A DNA stretch of 64,000 bases from Pseudomonas sp. UYIF39 (GTDB lineage Bacteria > Pseudomonadota > Gammaproteobacteria > Pseudomonadales > Pseudomonadaceae). The DNA lies in contig NZ_JALBYU010000004.1 of the NCBI RefSeq assembly GCF_029963765.1, forward strand, positions 248,001 to 312,000, in the 5' to 3' direction. Position numbers and translations under genes: made by a program. Every line of letters begins with the position of its first letter. Positions within the stretch are counted from its first letter, which is position 1. Positions 39,926 to 49,449 of this stretch are shown piece after piece. The notes beneath the pieces are model-generated. The model did no database searches, was not told the origin of the DNA, and saw only the letters and a program-made list of their open reading frames with translations.

Positions 39926-42900
39926 CTAGCTCCTTGCCGCCTGTTTTTCCGCCAAGGACAAATGGTGATCATTGATCCGGGCACCCTCGCCTTCGTCGTA
40001 TTGCAGGCCGAGGGTGTACCAGGGGGCGGATTCGACGTCTTTGCCGCGGTCTTTGGCCCATTTGATGTTGGGCATCCAGCGCAGAATGCCCGCACCTTTT
40101 TTGCCGACACTGCGAGCGTTCAGGAATGGGCGGATGTTGAGGCGCACGCCGTCGTTTAGGTCAGGGGTCCAGCCGATGGGTTGTTCGGCCTGGGGCTTCC
40201 AGCGCACGAAGATATCGTAGGGTGCTTCGCCTTCGAGGATAGCTTCAAGCTCGTGCTTGAGCGCTTCGGCAGCAAGCAGCCGTTCCTGAGCCCCGTCTTC
40301 TCCGTTGGCCATGCCGGCTTGCTGGGTGCGGATCCAGTCACCTAGATAGGTGTAGATCAGCCGTTCGAGGCCGGACTTGTCGAGTTTGTGGTAGTTGACC
40401 AGGGCGCTGAAGCCGTCTTTGAGTCCGTCCCAGATGTGCCAGATAAATGGCCGGTGCTGGAACATTTTGCAGTGCTGTTCGAAGAACTTATCGCGTAGCC
40501 ACAAGCTGAGGGATTTGCTGCCGACGGTTTCCAGCAGACGGTTTTTCAGGGGCGTGGTCCAGGCACTGCCGTAGGCGGCTTGCAGCAGAGCTTCCAGGCG
40601 CTGGTCGGCGGCTTTTTCGCCGCGCACTGCGGGCAGGCAGACTATGCCATCGTCGTCCACATAGGCATCCAGTGCCTGGCAGCTCTTTACCCACTCACGT
40701 TGTTCTACGGCCAGATCCATCTCTCCATCCAACTCCGCCGGCCAGCGGTAGCCAAGCAGACGGGAAATCGCAACTTGCAGCACGCTATCATCAACACGCA
40801 GTTCGCCGTGGGCAGTCCACTTGGCCTGCTCGTCCCAGATAACCGAACCGCAGGGGTGGCCATGGAAGATCCATTGGGTCGAGTCATTGGTATATGCTTG
40901 AGGTAACCCATTGGGATATCGCTCTTCGGCAATGCGAGCCCAGTAATCAAGATCGAAAGGAACCTCTGCTACTGTAGAGGAAGAAATTGCTAAATTTGGA
41001 TTAGCATTTCTAAGGTTCTTTAGATATTCGTCTGATTCGCAATAAGCCCAAATTGCAGGAAGATCACTCTCATTTTTAGGCACGATCACAGCAAGATTTT
41101 GATCAAAAATAGAGCCACGATAGATCGTTCGAACTATGTTGCCCATTCTAGATGCGGAAACACCCATCTTACCCCATGCATCTTGCCCAGTTTTCCACCT
41201 TTGAGCAGCTGAGTTAAGATGTTTCATACTCAGCACAAACTCATAGAGCGACCCTTCCCCCTCCTCCCAAAGTATCGCTTGAGAAAATCCACCGCAGTGC
41301 GATGTTCTCTCCAAAGACCCATGAAGAAACTCATAGTTTGGCTTCAGATTTTGAACTTCCCAAATCGCTCTATAAAATCTCAGACTATCGCCTGTGGCGA
41401 CACCAGCAAGGGCAGAGCTGAAATCTTCCAGGCTCTCTACTCCGCTTTCCTCCTTCATCAATATTGGGAAGTCTTTAGTTGCCACCACAGCATCATGCCC
41501 AACCAATGCAAAATTACGACCTATCAGTCCGCGAGCCTTCAACTGAACAGAATTATCCTCAGACACATCTATCGCAGAGTACTGCGAGCCGCAACTTTTG
41601 TTTGAATTCACAACAATGGTTAAGCTCGCATTGACAACTTGACCAGAAATTGTTTCAAATGCACCAGTGCCCAACCTTACGCATGAGCGCAGAAAGTAAT
41701 TATTAACTAAACGTTCTCGAAAGCTCTTGTAGGAGCTCAAGTAATGCCATGTTTGTGGCGTGACAATTGAAGCAGCACCTCCAGGGCACAACAGGGCCAA
41801 GATTCTAGACATCATGGCTACCGCTAAGTCGAACCGCTCATCATAATGATACTTCTCCAAGTAACTCAGCAAAATATCATTCTGTTTTCTTGTTGCCAAA
41901 AATGGAACATTCGTAAGGATGAGTGAATATTTCTCCGCCAACAATGACGTCGCTTTAAAAAGCCCTTTGGCAACTACCCCCATCTCTGAATATTCGTCAC
42001 TTTTTTCATTCGCCAACGCTTTAGTTAAGAGAGGGCCAACTTCTTGCCACTTTAATTCGAAAAGAGAACCTTTACCCAGACTTAATTCCGGATTAATCAA
42101 GCTGCCGAGCACTGGCGCATCTTTGAAATGTTCATAAATCTCGCCAAGAACGCCCCTCAGATCACTAATATCTTGAGCCAGTAACAACCACTCCTCTTTA
42201 GAGGTGCTAATCGCCAGACCAGAGCAAGCCAAATGCAGCTCGGGTAATGGGCGGTAACCACCTGCGTTCGAGTAACGCCACGCTTCCAGCGCTACAGCAA
42301 AGGCTGCCAACTCCACACAGCGCTGATCCAACTCCAGGCCATGCAGGTTCTCACTCAGCACACGGTCAATAGCTTGTTGGGCCATGAGGTTTTCGGCCTG
42401 CATGCGCATGGGTACCAGCATCAAGAAGGCAGCGACCAGAAAGTGGCCTGAGCCACAGCACGGGTCGAGGGCTTTCAACTCACTCAGCTGTTTGGGCCAT
42501 GCATCGAAGGTGCCGGAGGCGGGTTTCCATTGCTGGGTTGTCTCATCTTGAACAAAGCGCAGAAAGCGCAAAGGCACGCCCGGGATGGCGGCTTTGTCGC
42601 GCAGTTCCTGTTCGCTATTGGCGTGCTGCCAGTCGCTGTCACTCAGGCGCTGCCCGGCCCACCATGCCCCTAGACTGTTATCGAGCAGAAAGCTGACCAT
42701 ATAGGGTTCGGTAAACAGCTGGGTCACCGGCGAAAGCTCGTCGGCACCGATCTTCACTTCGGACTTGTTGACTTCTTCTTTGCGCTTGCTCTGCCAGAAC
42801 TGATAAACCCAGCCAAGGCTGTCCTGGGCCTGGAAGGTTTCCAGGGCCAGGCCAATCACCAACTGCTCCAGGCTACGCTGGTGCTCAGGGGCAAACTCCA

Positions 42901-43387
42901 GCTCGAACACCGGCGAGTCGATGCGGAAGATCTGCGGTAGCATCTTGGAGGCCAGCACCCCAGCCAGCTCCCAGCCACTTTGACAGTGGCGTTCCAGTTC
43001 GTCGCGAGCCACATCCGGGTCTTGCACCAGCTCGGTACATTCGGCCAAGGTCAGCGACGTGTGCTCGTCATACATAAGTAGACTGTTCTGCTCCAGAAAG
43101 CGCGCAAACAGCATGCGGTGCCAATGTTCGTAGGCGACTTCGGTGACAAGCTTGTAGATAGATTGCTGGCCGTTGGCATCTTTGCTATCACCTAGCTGAC
43201 GGCCATGAGAGCGCAAGCGGGTGCGCAGCTTGCGCTGCTCATCGCTCAGGTAGTCAGCCGGTTTGGCATCACCTACGCCCAGTCGTTTTAGAGACTGGGT
43301 GGCAGCCTGTTCGGCGATGTCGCGGGCTCTGACAACGGTGGTTTCCAGGGTACGGCGTAGGGCTTTGTCGAGGGGCTGTCGAATCAT
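39926..43387 (-). CDS. pglX: BREX adenine-specific DNA methyltransferase PglX (BrxX)
   Basis: 1153 residues, standard for BREX type I. It would methylate one adenine of an asymmetric host motif and is the specificity subunit. Methyltransferase motif I is LDPCCGSGHFLVAAF (about residue 310). Motif IV reads LTNVPFLATRK (about 500) instead of the textbook NPPY/F. The target-recognition part follows. The segment from about 42190 down to 40870 (residues 400-840) is clearly AT-richer than the rest, suggesting exchange of the specificity region. It overlaps the brxC stop by one base, and brxU follows after 3 bases. Confidence 0.95.
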   Translation of the reverse strand: MIRQPLDKALRRTLETTVVRARDIAEQAATQSLKRLGVGDAKPADYLSDEQRKLRTRLRSHGRQLGDSKDANGQQSIYKLVTEVAYEHWHRMLFARFLEQNSLLMYDEHTSLTLAECTELVQDPDVARDELERHCQSGWELAGVLASKMLPQIFRIDSPVFELEFAPEHQRSLEQLVIGLALETFQAQDSLGWVYQFWQSKRKEEVNKSEVKIGADELSPVTQLFTEPYMVSFLLDNSLGAWWAGQRLSDSDWQHANSEQELRDKAAIPGVPLRFLRFVQDETTQQWKPASGTFDAWPKQLSELKALDPCCGSGHFLVAAFLMLVPMRMQAENLMAQQAIDRVLSENLHGLELDQRCVELAAFAVALEAWRYSNAGGYRPLPELHLACSGLAISTSKEEWLLLAQDISDLRGVLGEIYEHFKDAPVLGSLINPELSLGKGSLFELKWQEVGPLLTKALANEKSDEYSEMGVVAKGLFKATSLLAEKYSLILTNVPFLATRKQNDILLSYLEKYHYDERFDLAVAMMSRILALLCPGGAASIVTPQTWHYLSSYKSFRERLVNNYFLRSCVRLGTGAFETISGQVVNASLTIVVNSNKSCGSQYSAIDVSEDNSVQLKARGLIGRNFALVGHDAVVATKDFPILMKEESGVESLEDFSSALAGVATGDSLRFYRAIWEVQNLKPNYEFLHGSLERTSHCGGFSQAILWEEGEGSLYEFVLSMKHLNSAAQRWKTGQDAWGKMGVSASRMGNIVRTIYRGSIFDQNLAVIVPKNESDLPAIWAYCESDEYLKNLRNANPNLAISSSTVAEVPFDLDYWARIAEERYPNGLPQAYTNDSTQWIFHGHPCGSVIWDEQAKWTAHGELRVDDSVLQVAISRLLGYRWPAELDGEMDLAVEQREWVKSCQALDAYVDDDGIVCLPAVRGEKAADQRLEALLQAAYGSAWTTPLKNRLLETVGSKSLSLWLRDKFFEQHCKMFQHRPFIWHIWDGLKDGFSALVNYHKLDKSGLERLIYTYLGDWIRTQQAGMANGEDGAQERLLAAEALKHELEAILEGEAPYDIFVRWKPQAEQPIGWTPDLNDGVRLNIRPFLNARSVGKKGAGILRWMPNIKWAKDRGKDVESAPWYTLGLQYDEGEGARINDHHLSLAEKQAARS

Positions 43388-46300
43388 CAGAAGGTCACCG
43401 GTCCATCATTGAGCTTGTCGAGAATCTGTTGTTTGACTTCAGTCAGCCAAGTGTCGACATCGGACTCTGTCTCAAAGGTTTTGCGTGGCAAGCTGATGCG
43501 CTGCAGTTTGGGCTGCAGCAGCTGCACGGCCTCCATGCGCGCGTTATCGAATTTATTGGCCAGCGATTCGGTGCGATCGGTCCACTGCTCCAGGCTGACG
43601 TCATTGAGGCTGTCGATAATGGCCTCGGCGTCGTTAAGCGCCGGTTGCGCCAAGGTAAGCAGTTTACGTTTGCCGAGGATGTCGCTCTGTTGCTGCTCGC
43701 TGAGTTGCAGCCAGTGACTGTCGGCTTGCAGTTGGGCCAGGTACTCGGCATACCGATCCTGATAGGCCTGCACATGGAACTGGATGGCATCGCGCAGCTT
43801 ATTGACCAACTGCTGGACCAAGCCAGATACCGGATTGGGATCATCCAGCAAAGACCGGTGGCTGACTATGGCATCCACCTCGGTCTGGATAGCGGCATGG
43901 AAAGACAAACCACGACTGAGGTCGAGCAGGCTTTTGAGCAGCGCCCAATCACTGCGCCGTGCTTCGATGCGCAGGGCAGTGGCGGCCCATTCCTTGACCG
44001 CCTTTTTGATCGCATCTTGCTCATCCAGTACATGCTTGAGTTGTGCGTTACCGGAGTGGCGCGCCAGCTCGTCGAAAATACGGCTGTCGGGGATTTTCGG
44101 CAGAGGGGCTTCCCCCCCGGCGCGCTTGGACAGTTCACGGCCTTTTTCAGCTAGAAGTGGCAGCTTGCTAGCTTCTTCACCGGGCTGACAATCGATGCCG
44201 CTGCTGCTGAGTACACCGCGTATTTTGATCAGATCTACAGGGCGGATGGTGATGCTTTCCGGCTTAAAGCTGGTTTGGGTGATCTGCTTGCGATCCAGCG
44301 TTGTGGCGGTAACCATGTTATTGCGGTTGTCGTAGGCGATGAGAATGCCGGTGGCCATCAGAATGGTGAGGCCTCCGTCGATGGCGTCCTGCGGCCAGCC
44401 GTATGGGGCAGCCAGAAAGTGCTCACGAATCTCGTTACCTTTTTTCGACACACCGATATAGCGCTTAATGGCAGCGCACACGGGCTGCTGCTCGGCATCA
44501 CCGCTGTAGCTCAGTGCTTCCAGGGCATTTTGCCCACCCTCTTTGCTGGCGCGGTCATACACCTTACCCCAGCCGGTATGGTCAGCGGCATCGAAGTCGC
44601 GGTAGAGGCGAATTAGCGAGGCTTTAGCCGCAGTTTCTACCCGGTCGGCAATCGTGTTGCCGTCTACTTCGTTACCACCGGCTTGAAGCACTTGCACGCC
44701 GTCGAAAATTTCGCGCAGCAGTGCTTGTACCTGCTTTTGCGCATCACGGTAGCGGGTTTCCATGGCGCTACGGGCATCTTTGCCGGCATCGGTATTGGGG
44801 ATGCCGCGTTTTTCCAGAGTGGCATGAGCGGCGTTCTCAGTAATGATCGCGCTGGTCAGCTCGGATCGGTTGCGCGCTGGTACAAAGACGAAAATAGTCG
44901 GCTCGCCCGGCTGGCGGCTGCGTGCATCGGCAAAGAAGCTCTTTTCATCAATACTCCAGCCGTCCTGTACCCAGGCGTAGACTTTTTCTTTAGCGTCTTT
45001 GGGCAGCTCGGAGTCAAAGCAAGGGATAACCTGGCGCGGCTCGTTGCACTTGCCCTGGGTGAGACGCACCTGGGCTACCTGGCGGCGCAGTTCTTTGTGC
45101 AACAGGTCTACGCGGATATTTTCGATACGTTGCATATTGCCGCGCAGGTCGGCTTCTTCCTGTCGAAGAGTGTCGTACCACTGCGCACTCTCCTGAGTTT
45201 GCAGGCGGAACTCAGTGCCGATGCTGGTTTGCATAGGCATAACCAGGCCTTCGTCGGCCAATACCTGAAGCAGTTTGGGCACACTGGTGCGAATGGAATC
45301 TTTGCCGTTATTGAGGTCATCAATGAGCAGGTCAGCCAGCATGTCGGCGGTAGCCCGCACCCCGCAGTCAGCAGTCGGATCGGAAGGCAATTTACCGATC
45401 AGCAGCACCAGACCGAGAATGCGCGACTTGAGCTTATCGTCAGCATCGCCGGCGGACAGGCGACCAATGGTTTCGGCAATTTCTTTGGAGATAACGCCGG
45501 TCTGCAGCAGATTGACTGCGATCTGGTTGTAAATGAAGTCAGCCGGCACCACATGGCCCAGCGGCAGGTCGGCGGTGGCCTGGGCGGCTTCGTGAATGAC
45601 CTTGAGCTGGTTACGCAATTGCGAGACGGTCCCAGTGGTATCAACGATACGCAGCACCCGCTCCCAGAAGCGGCGGCGTACCGGCAGCAGCGGGTAATCG
45701 GCCAGCATGACTTTTTCGTCATCCTGGTGGTGCTCGATTTTGGTGCCGCGCAGCTGACGTGAAATCTCGCCCAAGTGTGATTGCAGTACCTGCTCCAGCT
45801 GCGGCTTGGCCGAAGCTTTTTTCTGCAGGATGACCTTGCGGATCACCGACTCGACATCGGTATCGGACAACTGAATCGGAATCTGGAAACGGCCAAGCAG
45901 GCGCTGCAAATTAGGCATGCCGGACAGAGCACTTTGCCCTGTGGCGACAAACAGTAACTTGTTCTGAAAGACCGAATGCTTGCAGCAGGTTTCTACCACC
46001 TCCTGGACCTGGTGCGCCTTGTCGGTATCGGAGCCGACATATTGTTGCACCTCATCGAGTACCACCAGGGTGAGCGGGAACTGGCCTTCTTTGGCTAGGG
46101 CGTCGTAAATAGCATCGACCATCTGCTGGTTAGTGACATCCTGAACATTAGGGTACTGCTCGCGCAGAAGCTGACGCACCTCTTTGACGTCGTTACCCAG
46201 GGTGCTGTCCACCTCAAGCAGAGCTCCAGCGATGCTACGGGAAACGTAGAGGTCTTCCAGCTCGTCGTCCCAACTGTCACCTGCTGTTTCGACCTTGGCT

Positions 46301-46851
46301 TTAACCTGATCGAAAATACCCTGCTTTTTCAGCCACAGCACAAAACGGGCCTGATGGTACTGCTCTGGAAGGCCTGCGGATTTGAACACAATGTTGAGCA
46401 GCGCCAGGCGGACGTTGTTGTTGGCGCCAGAGCCCAACGTACCAGAGGCGGCATGCAGACCGCCGTGGCGGTTGGCGGCGTTGCTCAGCTCCTTGAAGTG
46501 ATCTTTGACCTCTTGTGGCAGATCGGCGATATCGCGGGCAGAGACACCATCGCTGAACGGCTGATTAGTCCACAGCGCACGCAGCATTTTGGCCAGGTGC
46601 GATTTACCAGAACCGAAGAAGCCAGAGATCCACACGCCAGGCTGTTCGTGCTGGCTGCCCAAATTGCGCAGGTAAGCAGACAGAATCTTGTCGAGACCGG
46701 CTTGGTACTCACCATCGCAGACGAAAGTTTGCAGCTCGTAGCGCAGGGTCTTGAGTGCCTGCGCTGACTGGTCATCCTTTACTTCGGCGACGCCGTTGTT
46801 TTCCAGACGATTTTGCTGGGGGTCGAGCTGGTAAATCTCGCGGTTCAACAT
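43387..46851 (-). CDS. brxC: BREX ATPase BrxC
   Basis: 1154-residue ATPase. Walker A is GFFGSGKSHLAKML (residues 77-84 core) and Walker B is TLVVLDEVQQYVG. A large helical C-terminal half of unknown structure follows (family formerly DUF499/PglY-like). It is required for both methylation and defence in type I BREX. The start MLNREIYQLDP lies 65 bases after brxB, the largest gap inside the core operon, and the stop overlaps the pglX start. Confidence 0.95.
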   Translation of the reverse strand: MLNREIYQLDPQQNRLENNGVAEVKDDQSAQALKTLRYELQTFVCDGEYQAGLDKILSAYLRNLGSQHEQPGVWISGFFGSGKSHLAKMLRALWTNQPFSDGVSARDIADLPQEVKDHFKELSNAANRHGGLHAASGTLGSGANNNVRLALLNIVFKSAGLPEQYHQARFVLWLKKQGIFDQVKAKVETAGDSWDDELEDLYVSRSIAGALLEVDSTLGNDVKEVRQLLREQYPNVQDVTNQQMVDAIYDALAKEGQFPLTLVVLDEVQQYVGSDTDKAHQVQEVVETCCKHSVFQNKLLFVATGQSALSGMPNLQRLLGRFQIPIQLSDTDVESVIRKVILQKKASAKPQLEQVLQSHLGEISRQLRGTKIEHHQDDEKVMLADYPLLPVRRRFWERVLRIVDTTGTVSQLRNQLKVIHEAAQATADLPLGHVVPADFIYNQIAVNLLQTGVISKEIAETIGRLSAGDADDKLKSRILGLVLLIGKLPSDPTADCGVRATADMLADLLIDDLNNGKDSIRTSVPKLLQVLADEGLVMPMQTSIGTEFRLQTQESAQWYDTLRQEEADLRGNMQRIENIRVDLLHKELRRQVAQVRLTQGKCNEPRQVIPCFDSELPKDAKEKVYAWVQDGWSIDEKSFFADARSRQPGEPTIFVFVPARNRSELTSAIITENAAHATLEKRGIPNTDAGKDARSAMETRYRDAQKQVQALLREIFDGVQVLQAGGNEVDGNTIADRVETAAKASLIRLYRDFDAADHTGWGKVYDRASKEGGQNALEALSYSGDAEQQPVCAAIKRYIGVSKKGNEIREHFLAAPYGWPQDAIDGGLTILMATGILIAYDNRNNMVTATTLDRKQITQTSFKPESITIRPVDLIKIRGVLSSSGIDCQPGEEASKLPLLAEKGRELSKRAGGEAPLPKIPDSRIFDELARHSGNAQLKHVLDEQDAIKKAVKEWAATALRIEARRSDWALLKSLLDLSRGLSFHAAIQTEVDAIVSHRSLLDDPNPVSGLVQQLVNKLRDAIQFHVQAYQDRYAEYLAQLQADSHWLQLSEQQQSDILGKRKLLTLAQPALNDAEAIIDSLNDVSLEQWTDRTESLANKFDNARMEAVQLLQPKLQRISLPRKTFETESDVDTWLTEVKQQILDKLNDGPVTF

Positions 46852-46916
46852 CCTGTGCCTACTCCCTTTGCGCTTACTGCGCCAATCTGAGCGTTAAATT
46901 CTGTATGCGTCGGTGT

Positions 46917-47462
46917 TTAGTTATCAGCGGTGATCGCCGTGGCCTGGTAGCCCCAGCCGTCGCGGGCATCGAGCAGGCTGTAGCCGTTGTTTCTGTACTC
47001 GCCGGGGAACAGCACTAACAAGCGCCCCGGAACGTGCTCAGCCAGTTGTTTGACGAAGTCAGAGACCGAGGCAAAACCAAACAGAGTGCCGCATCCAACC
47101 AAAGCGACCAGGGTCTTGTCGTCGGTCCTAGTCTGGATTTGCTCCGCAAGCACCTCCACCGATTGGCGGACGAAGGTCTTGTACTTCGGCGTTAGGCTGT
47201 CTGGGTCTTCAAAGTAGTCTTCGCGGTATTTCTGCTTGGCCATCCAATCAGAGAACAGACGGGTAATATCCAGCTCCAACCAGAGGTGGCCGGTGCTTTC
47301 AGTGGCCAGGCGAAACTCTTCAACCCTGGCGCGCAGTTTGAGCTCGTCCTCTTTGTGATAAACGGCGAATAACACTCGCTGCTCGTTGGCCAAACCCTTC
47401 ATCCAAGGCAGGCTGATATGGTTGGCGTAACTCTTGATAAGGCGGTTCAGTCTGTTACTCAT
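46917..47462 (-). CDS. brxB: BREX protein BrxB (DUF1788)
   Basis: 181 residues. Family marks are WLELDITRLFSDWM, TLVALVGCGTLFGFASVS and the closing VLFPGEYRNNGYSLLDARDGWGYQA. It is needed for BREX methylation and defence in tested systems, and its enzymatic role is unknown. It overlaps brxA by 8 bases. Confidence 0.93.
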   Translation of the reverse strand: MSNRLNRLIKSYANHISLPWMKGLANEQRVLFAVYHKEDELKLRARVEEFRLATESTGHLWLELDITRLFSDWMAKQKYREDYFEDPDSLTPKYKTFVRQSVEVLAEQIQTRTDDKTLVALVGCGTLFGFASVSDFVKQLAEHVPGRLLVLFPGEYRNNGYSLLDARDGWGYQATAITADN

Positions 47463-48234
47463 GCAACCAAGACTCCTCTTCCTTGCTCAGGTAGTCGGGG
47501 AAGGTCACTTCCACCACTTCACTGGAGTGTTTGAAGTTAATCAGCCCGCTGTAGCTAGCCAGACGAGCCAACTCCAGCAGCCGTTCTAGGCGACAGCCGA
47601 GTACGCGGGTCCACTCGCAGGTAAATAGCCGGTTGCCGCTTGCCCCCTGCAAATAACCGAGGAACAAGGCAAACACCACGTTGACCGGACGCACATCTGG
47701 CTCGGCACGGTGCTTTTTGCTGCGCCCTTGGAGAAAACCTGCATTAGTCCAAGTACCGTTGACGTTCTGCGCCAGAGATTTGAGCATCGCTGGGCTGTAG
47801 CGGTCTGGACATTGCTCATCCAGCGCTTGCTCCATGTATTCACGTGGCAACCATTGGCCTGGCACGAGCGAAAGGATTTTGCCTTGGGACAGACGTAGCA
47901 ACGGGTCCCGAGCGAGTGCCATTTGACACGCGAGCATAGGTCTTGCCGATTCGTCGTTTTCCCACAGACGACGGAATATCCGGAAAAGTGGGATATGGGT
48001 ATCCATGCCATACAGGTCGACGAGATGACGCCAGGTCAGCTTGCGCGCCTTTTCGGTTGGCTTATGCAGGACGTTGAATAGCTCAATATCTTCCTGGTAT
48101 TGCGCGGGGATAGCCTCAACGACGCGCCCATGAAAAAGCTCGGTAATTTCTGCCAGCATCATGGTGCGGGCGGAGTGCGCTCCGTTGCGGCCGAACTTGA
48201 AGCCGAATTTTTGTTGGGACTCGGTCGAGCTCAT
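47455..48234 (-). CDS. brxA: BREX protein BrxA (DUF1819)
   Basis: 259 residues, mostly helical and basic, as in the family whose members bind DNA. Marks are HSARTMMLAEITELFHG near the N-terminus and NVVFALFLGYLQGASGNRLF in the second half. The start MSSTESQQKFGFKFGRNG overlaps the brxR stop by 1 base and the gene runs 8 bases into brxB, so the three are translated as a coupled group. Confidence 0.92.
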   Translation of the reverse strand: MSSTESQQKFGFKFGRNGAHSARTMMLAEITELFHGRVVEAIPAQYQEDIELFNVLHKPTEKARKLTWRHLVDLYGMDTHIPLFRIFRRLWENDESARPMLACQMALARDPLLRLSQGKILSLVPGQWLPREYMEQALDEQCPDRYSPAMLKSLAQNVNGTWTNAGFLQGRSKKHRAEPDVRPVNVVFALFLGYLQGASGNRLFTCEWTRVLGCRLERLLELARLASYSGLINFKHSSEVVEVTFPDYLSKEEESWLHE

Positions 48235-49127
48235 CAGTAGCCGGTCTCCACAGAAAAACCTGGAGCGATGGACAGCCTGACCTGGCTTGCGACTCTCTTG
48301 GGGTCACGCAGTGCCAGTTGATATTCCTCGGGGTTCAATGTCGCCTCGGGGCTGCAGTCGACACCCCAACGCCGCAACAGATAACCGGCCATTGCTGCCC
48401 GAACTGGCAGTTTGATGCATTGCTCGGATTCGAGACCGTAATCCAGTTCAATGGCACGGGTGTAGGCTGCCCTGGGGTGCGGGATCAGCTCAAGGCTGAC
48501 GATGGCTTGCCAGTCGTGATCCTGAGCGATGGATTCAACTGGAATATTGACCGGCGCTGCCGTGCCATCCACTGCTGTTATGCGGGTAAGAACAAAATCC
48601 CTGAACTCAGCATGATTGCGGCAATAGGCGCGGGCATGCCAGCGCAGACCGGTATTGACCAAGCTGTGAGGCACAATTTCGCGGAATGTTTCGCCACTAC
48701 TAATCGACACGTAAGCAATAGACAACGCTTTGCCGGCATAAATGGCCCGCGACATAGCGGCCAGTGTTTCCAGGTTAGGTTGGTTCAGCGTAGGAGCAGC
48801 ATCGACAAGGATTGGCTGAGCGCAGGCTTCTAAGCCCACCCCCTGACCCAGGGTTAAGGTTTGCAGGGTGTGCTCACGATCGTAGGTGAACAGTGGCTGG
48901 AAGTGACTAGTGCGCCGATAGACTTTGTCGCTGTGATCGTAATCCAGATTGTCCGGTGCCAACTGACGATAAAGCGCAAAGTCGCGGGTGGCGTTAGACA
49001 GGGCAATACCAAAGCGCTGCACCAAGTCCTGCCTTGTAATCTGACCTCTGAAGCGTGTCAGAAAGTCGATCTGCCACAGGCGTTCGCGCTGGTTTGGTGA
49101 AGTCTCACCCGTCGCCGTCGTCGGCAT
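48234..49127 (-). CDS. brxR: WYL-domain repressor BrxR
   Basis: 297 residues. An N-terminal winged helix (LTRFRGQITRQDLVQRFGIALSNATRDFALYRQL) is followed by a WYL ligand domain (about 130-210, ALSIAYVSISSG ... RWHARAYCRNHAEFRDFVLTRI) and a C-terminal dimerisation part. In the known BREX islands this is the first gene and an autorepressor of the operon. It starts the leftward BREX operon here. The candidate operator is at 49156-49179. Confidence 0.92.
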   Translation of the reverse strand: MPTTATGETSPNQRERLWQIDFLTRFRGQITRQDLVQRFGIALSNATRDFALYRQLAPDNLDYDHSDKVYRRTSHFQPLFTYDREHTLQTLTLGQGVGLEACAQPILVDAAPTLNQPNLETLAAMSRAIYAGKALSIAYVSISSGETFREIVPHSLVNTGLRWHARAYCRNHAEFRDFVLTRITAVDGTAAPVNIPVESIAQDHDWQAIVSLELIPHPRAAYTRAIELDYGLESEQCIKLPVRAAMAGYLLRRWGVDCSPEATLNPEEYQLALRDPKRVASQVRLSIAPGFSVETGY

Positions 49128-49155
49128 CTATCAATGTCCTCGTCTGAACTACGCA

Positions 49156-49179
49156 ATCAGTCATACTAAAAATGATGAT
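49156..49179. promoter_or_regulatory. Candidate BrxR operator upstream of the BREX operon
   Basis: ATCAGTCAT and ATGATGAT form an imperfect inverted repeat around ACTAAAA, 29-52 bases before the brxR start. Nearby GATGATAACGATGACGACAG repeats the GATGA unit. The position fits an autorepressor site, but no binding data exist. The remaining gap to 49449 holds nothing I recognise. Confidence 0.4.
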
Positions 49180-49449
49180 AACGATGACGACAGTGACAAG
49201 CCAGAGCTAATTAGGAAATGGGCGATACTCAAGAGAGTAACCTGAGGCAGTAAAGGTCCTGGCCTAGCAGCCATGGTCAAAGCACACCTTATTCCAGATG
49301 CTGCCCCTATTGCGCTGTCGACGGGCGCGATCTGATTGAGACAACCGTATTACCCGACCTATCTGCAACCATCCACAAACGGATGTATTGCTCAGCCAAG
49401 CCGGGCATGTTGGTACCCTCCCTTCTCGTTGCAAGGCCAGATATCTGAT

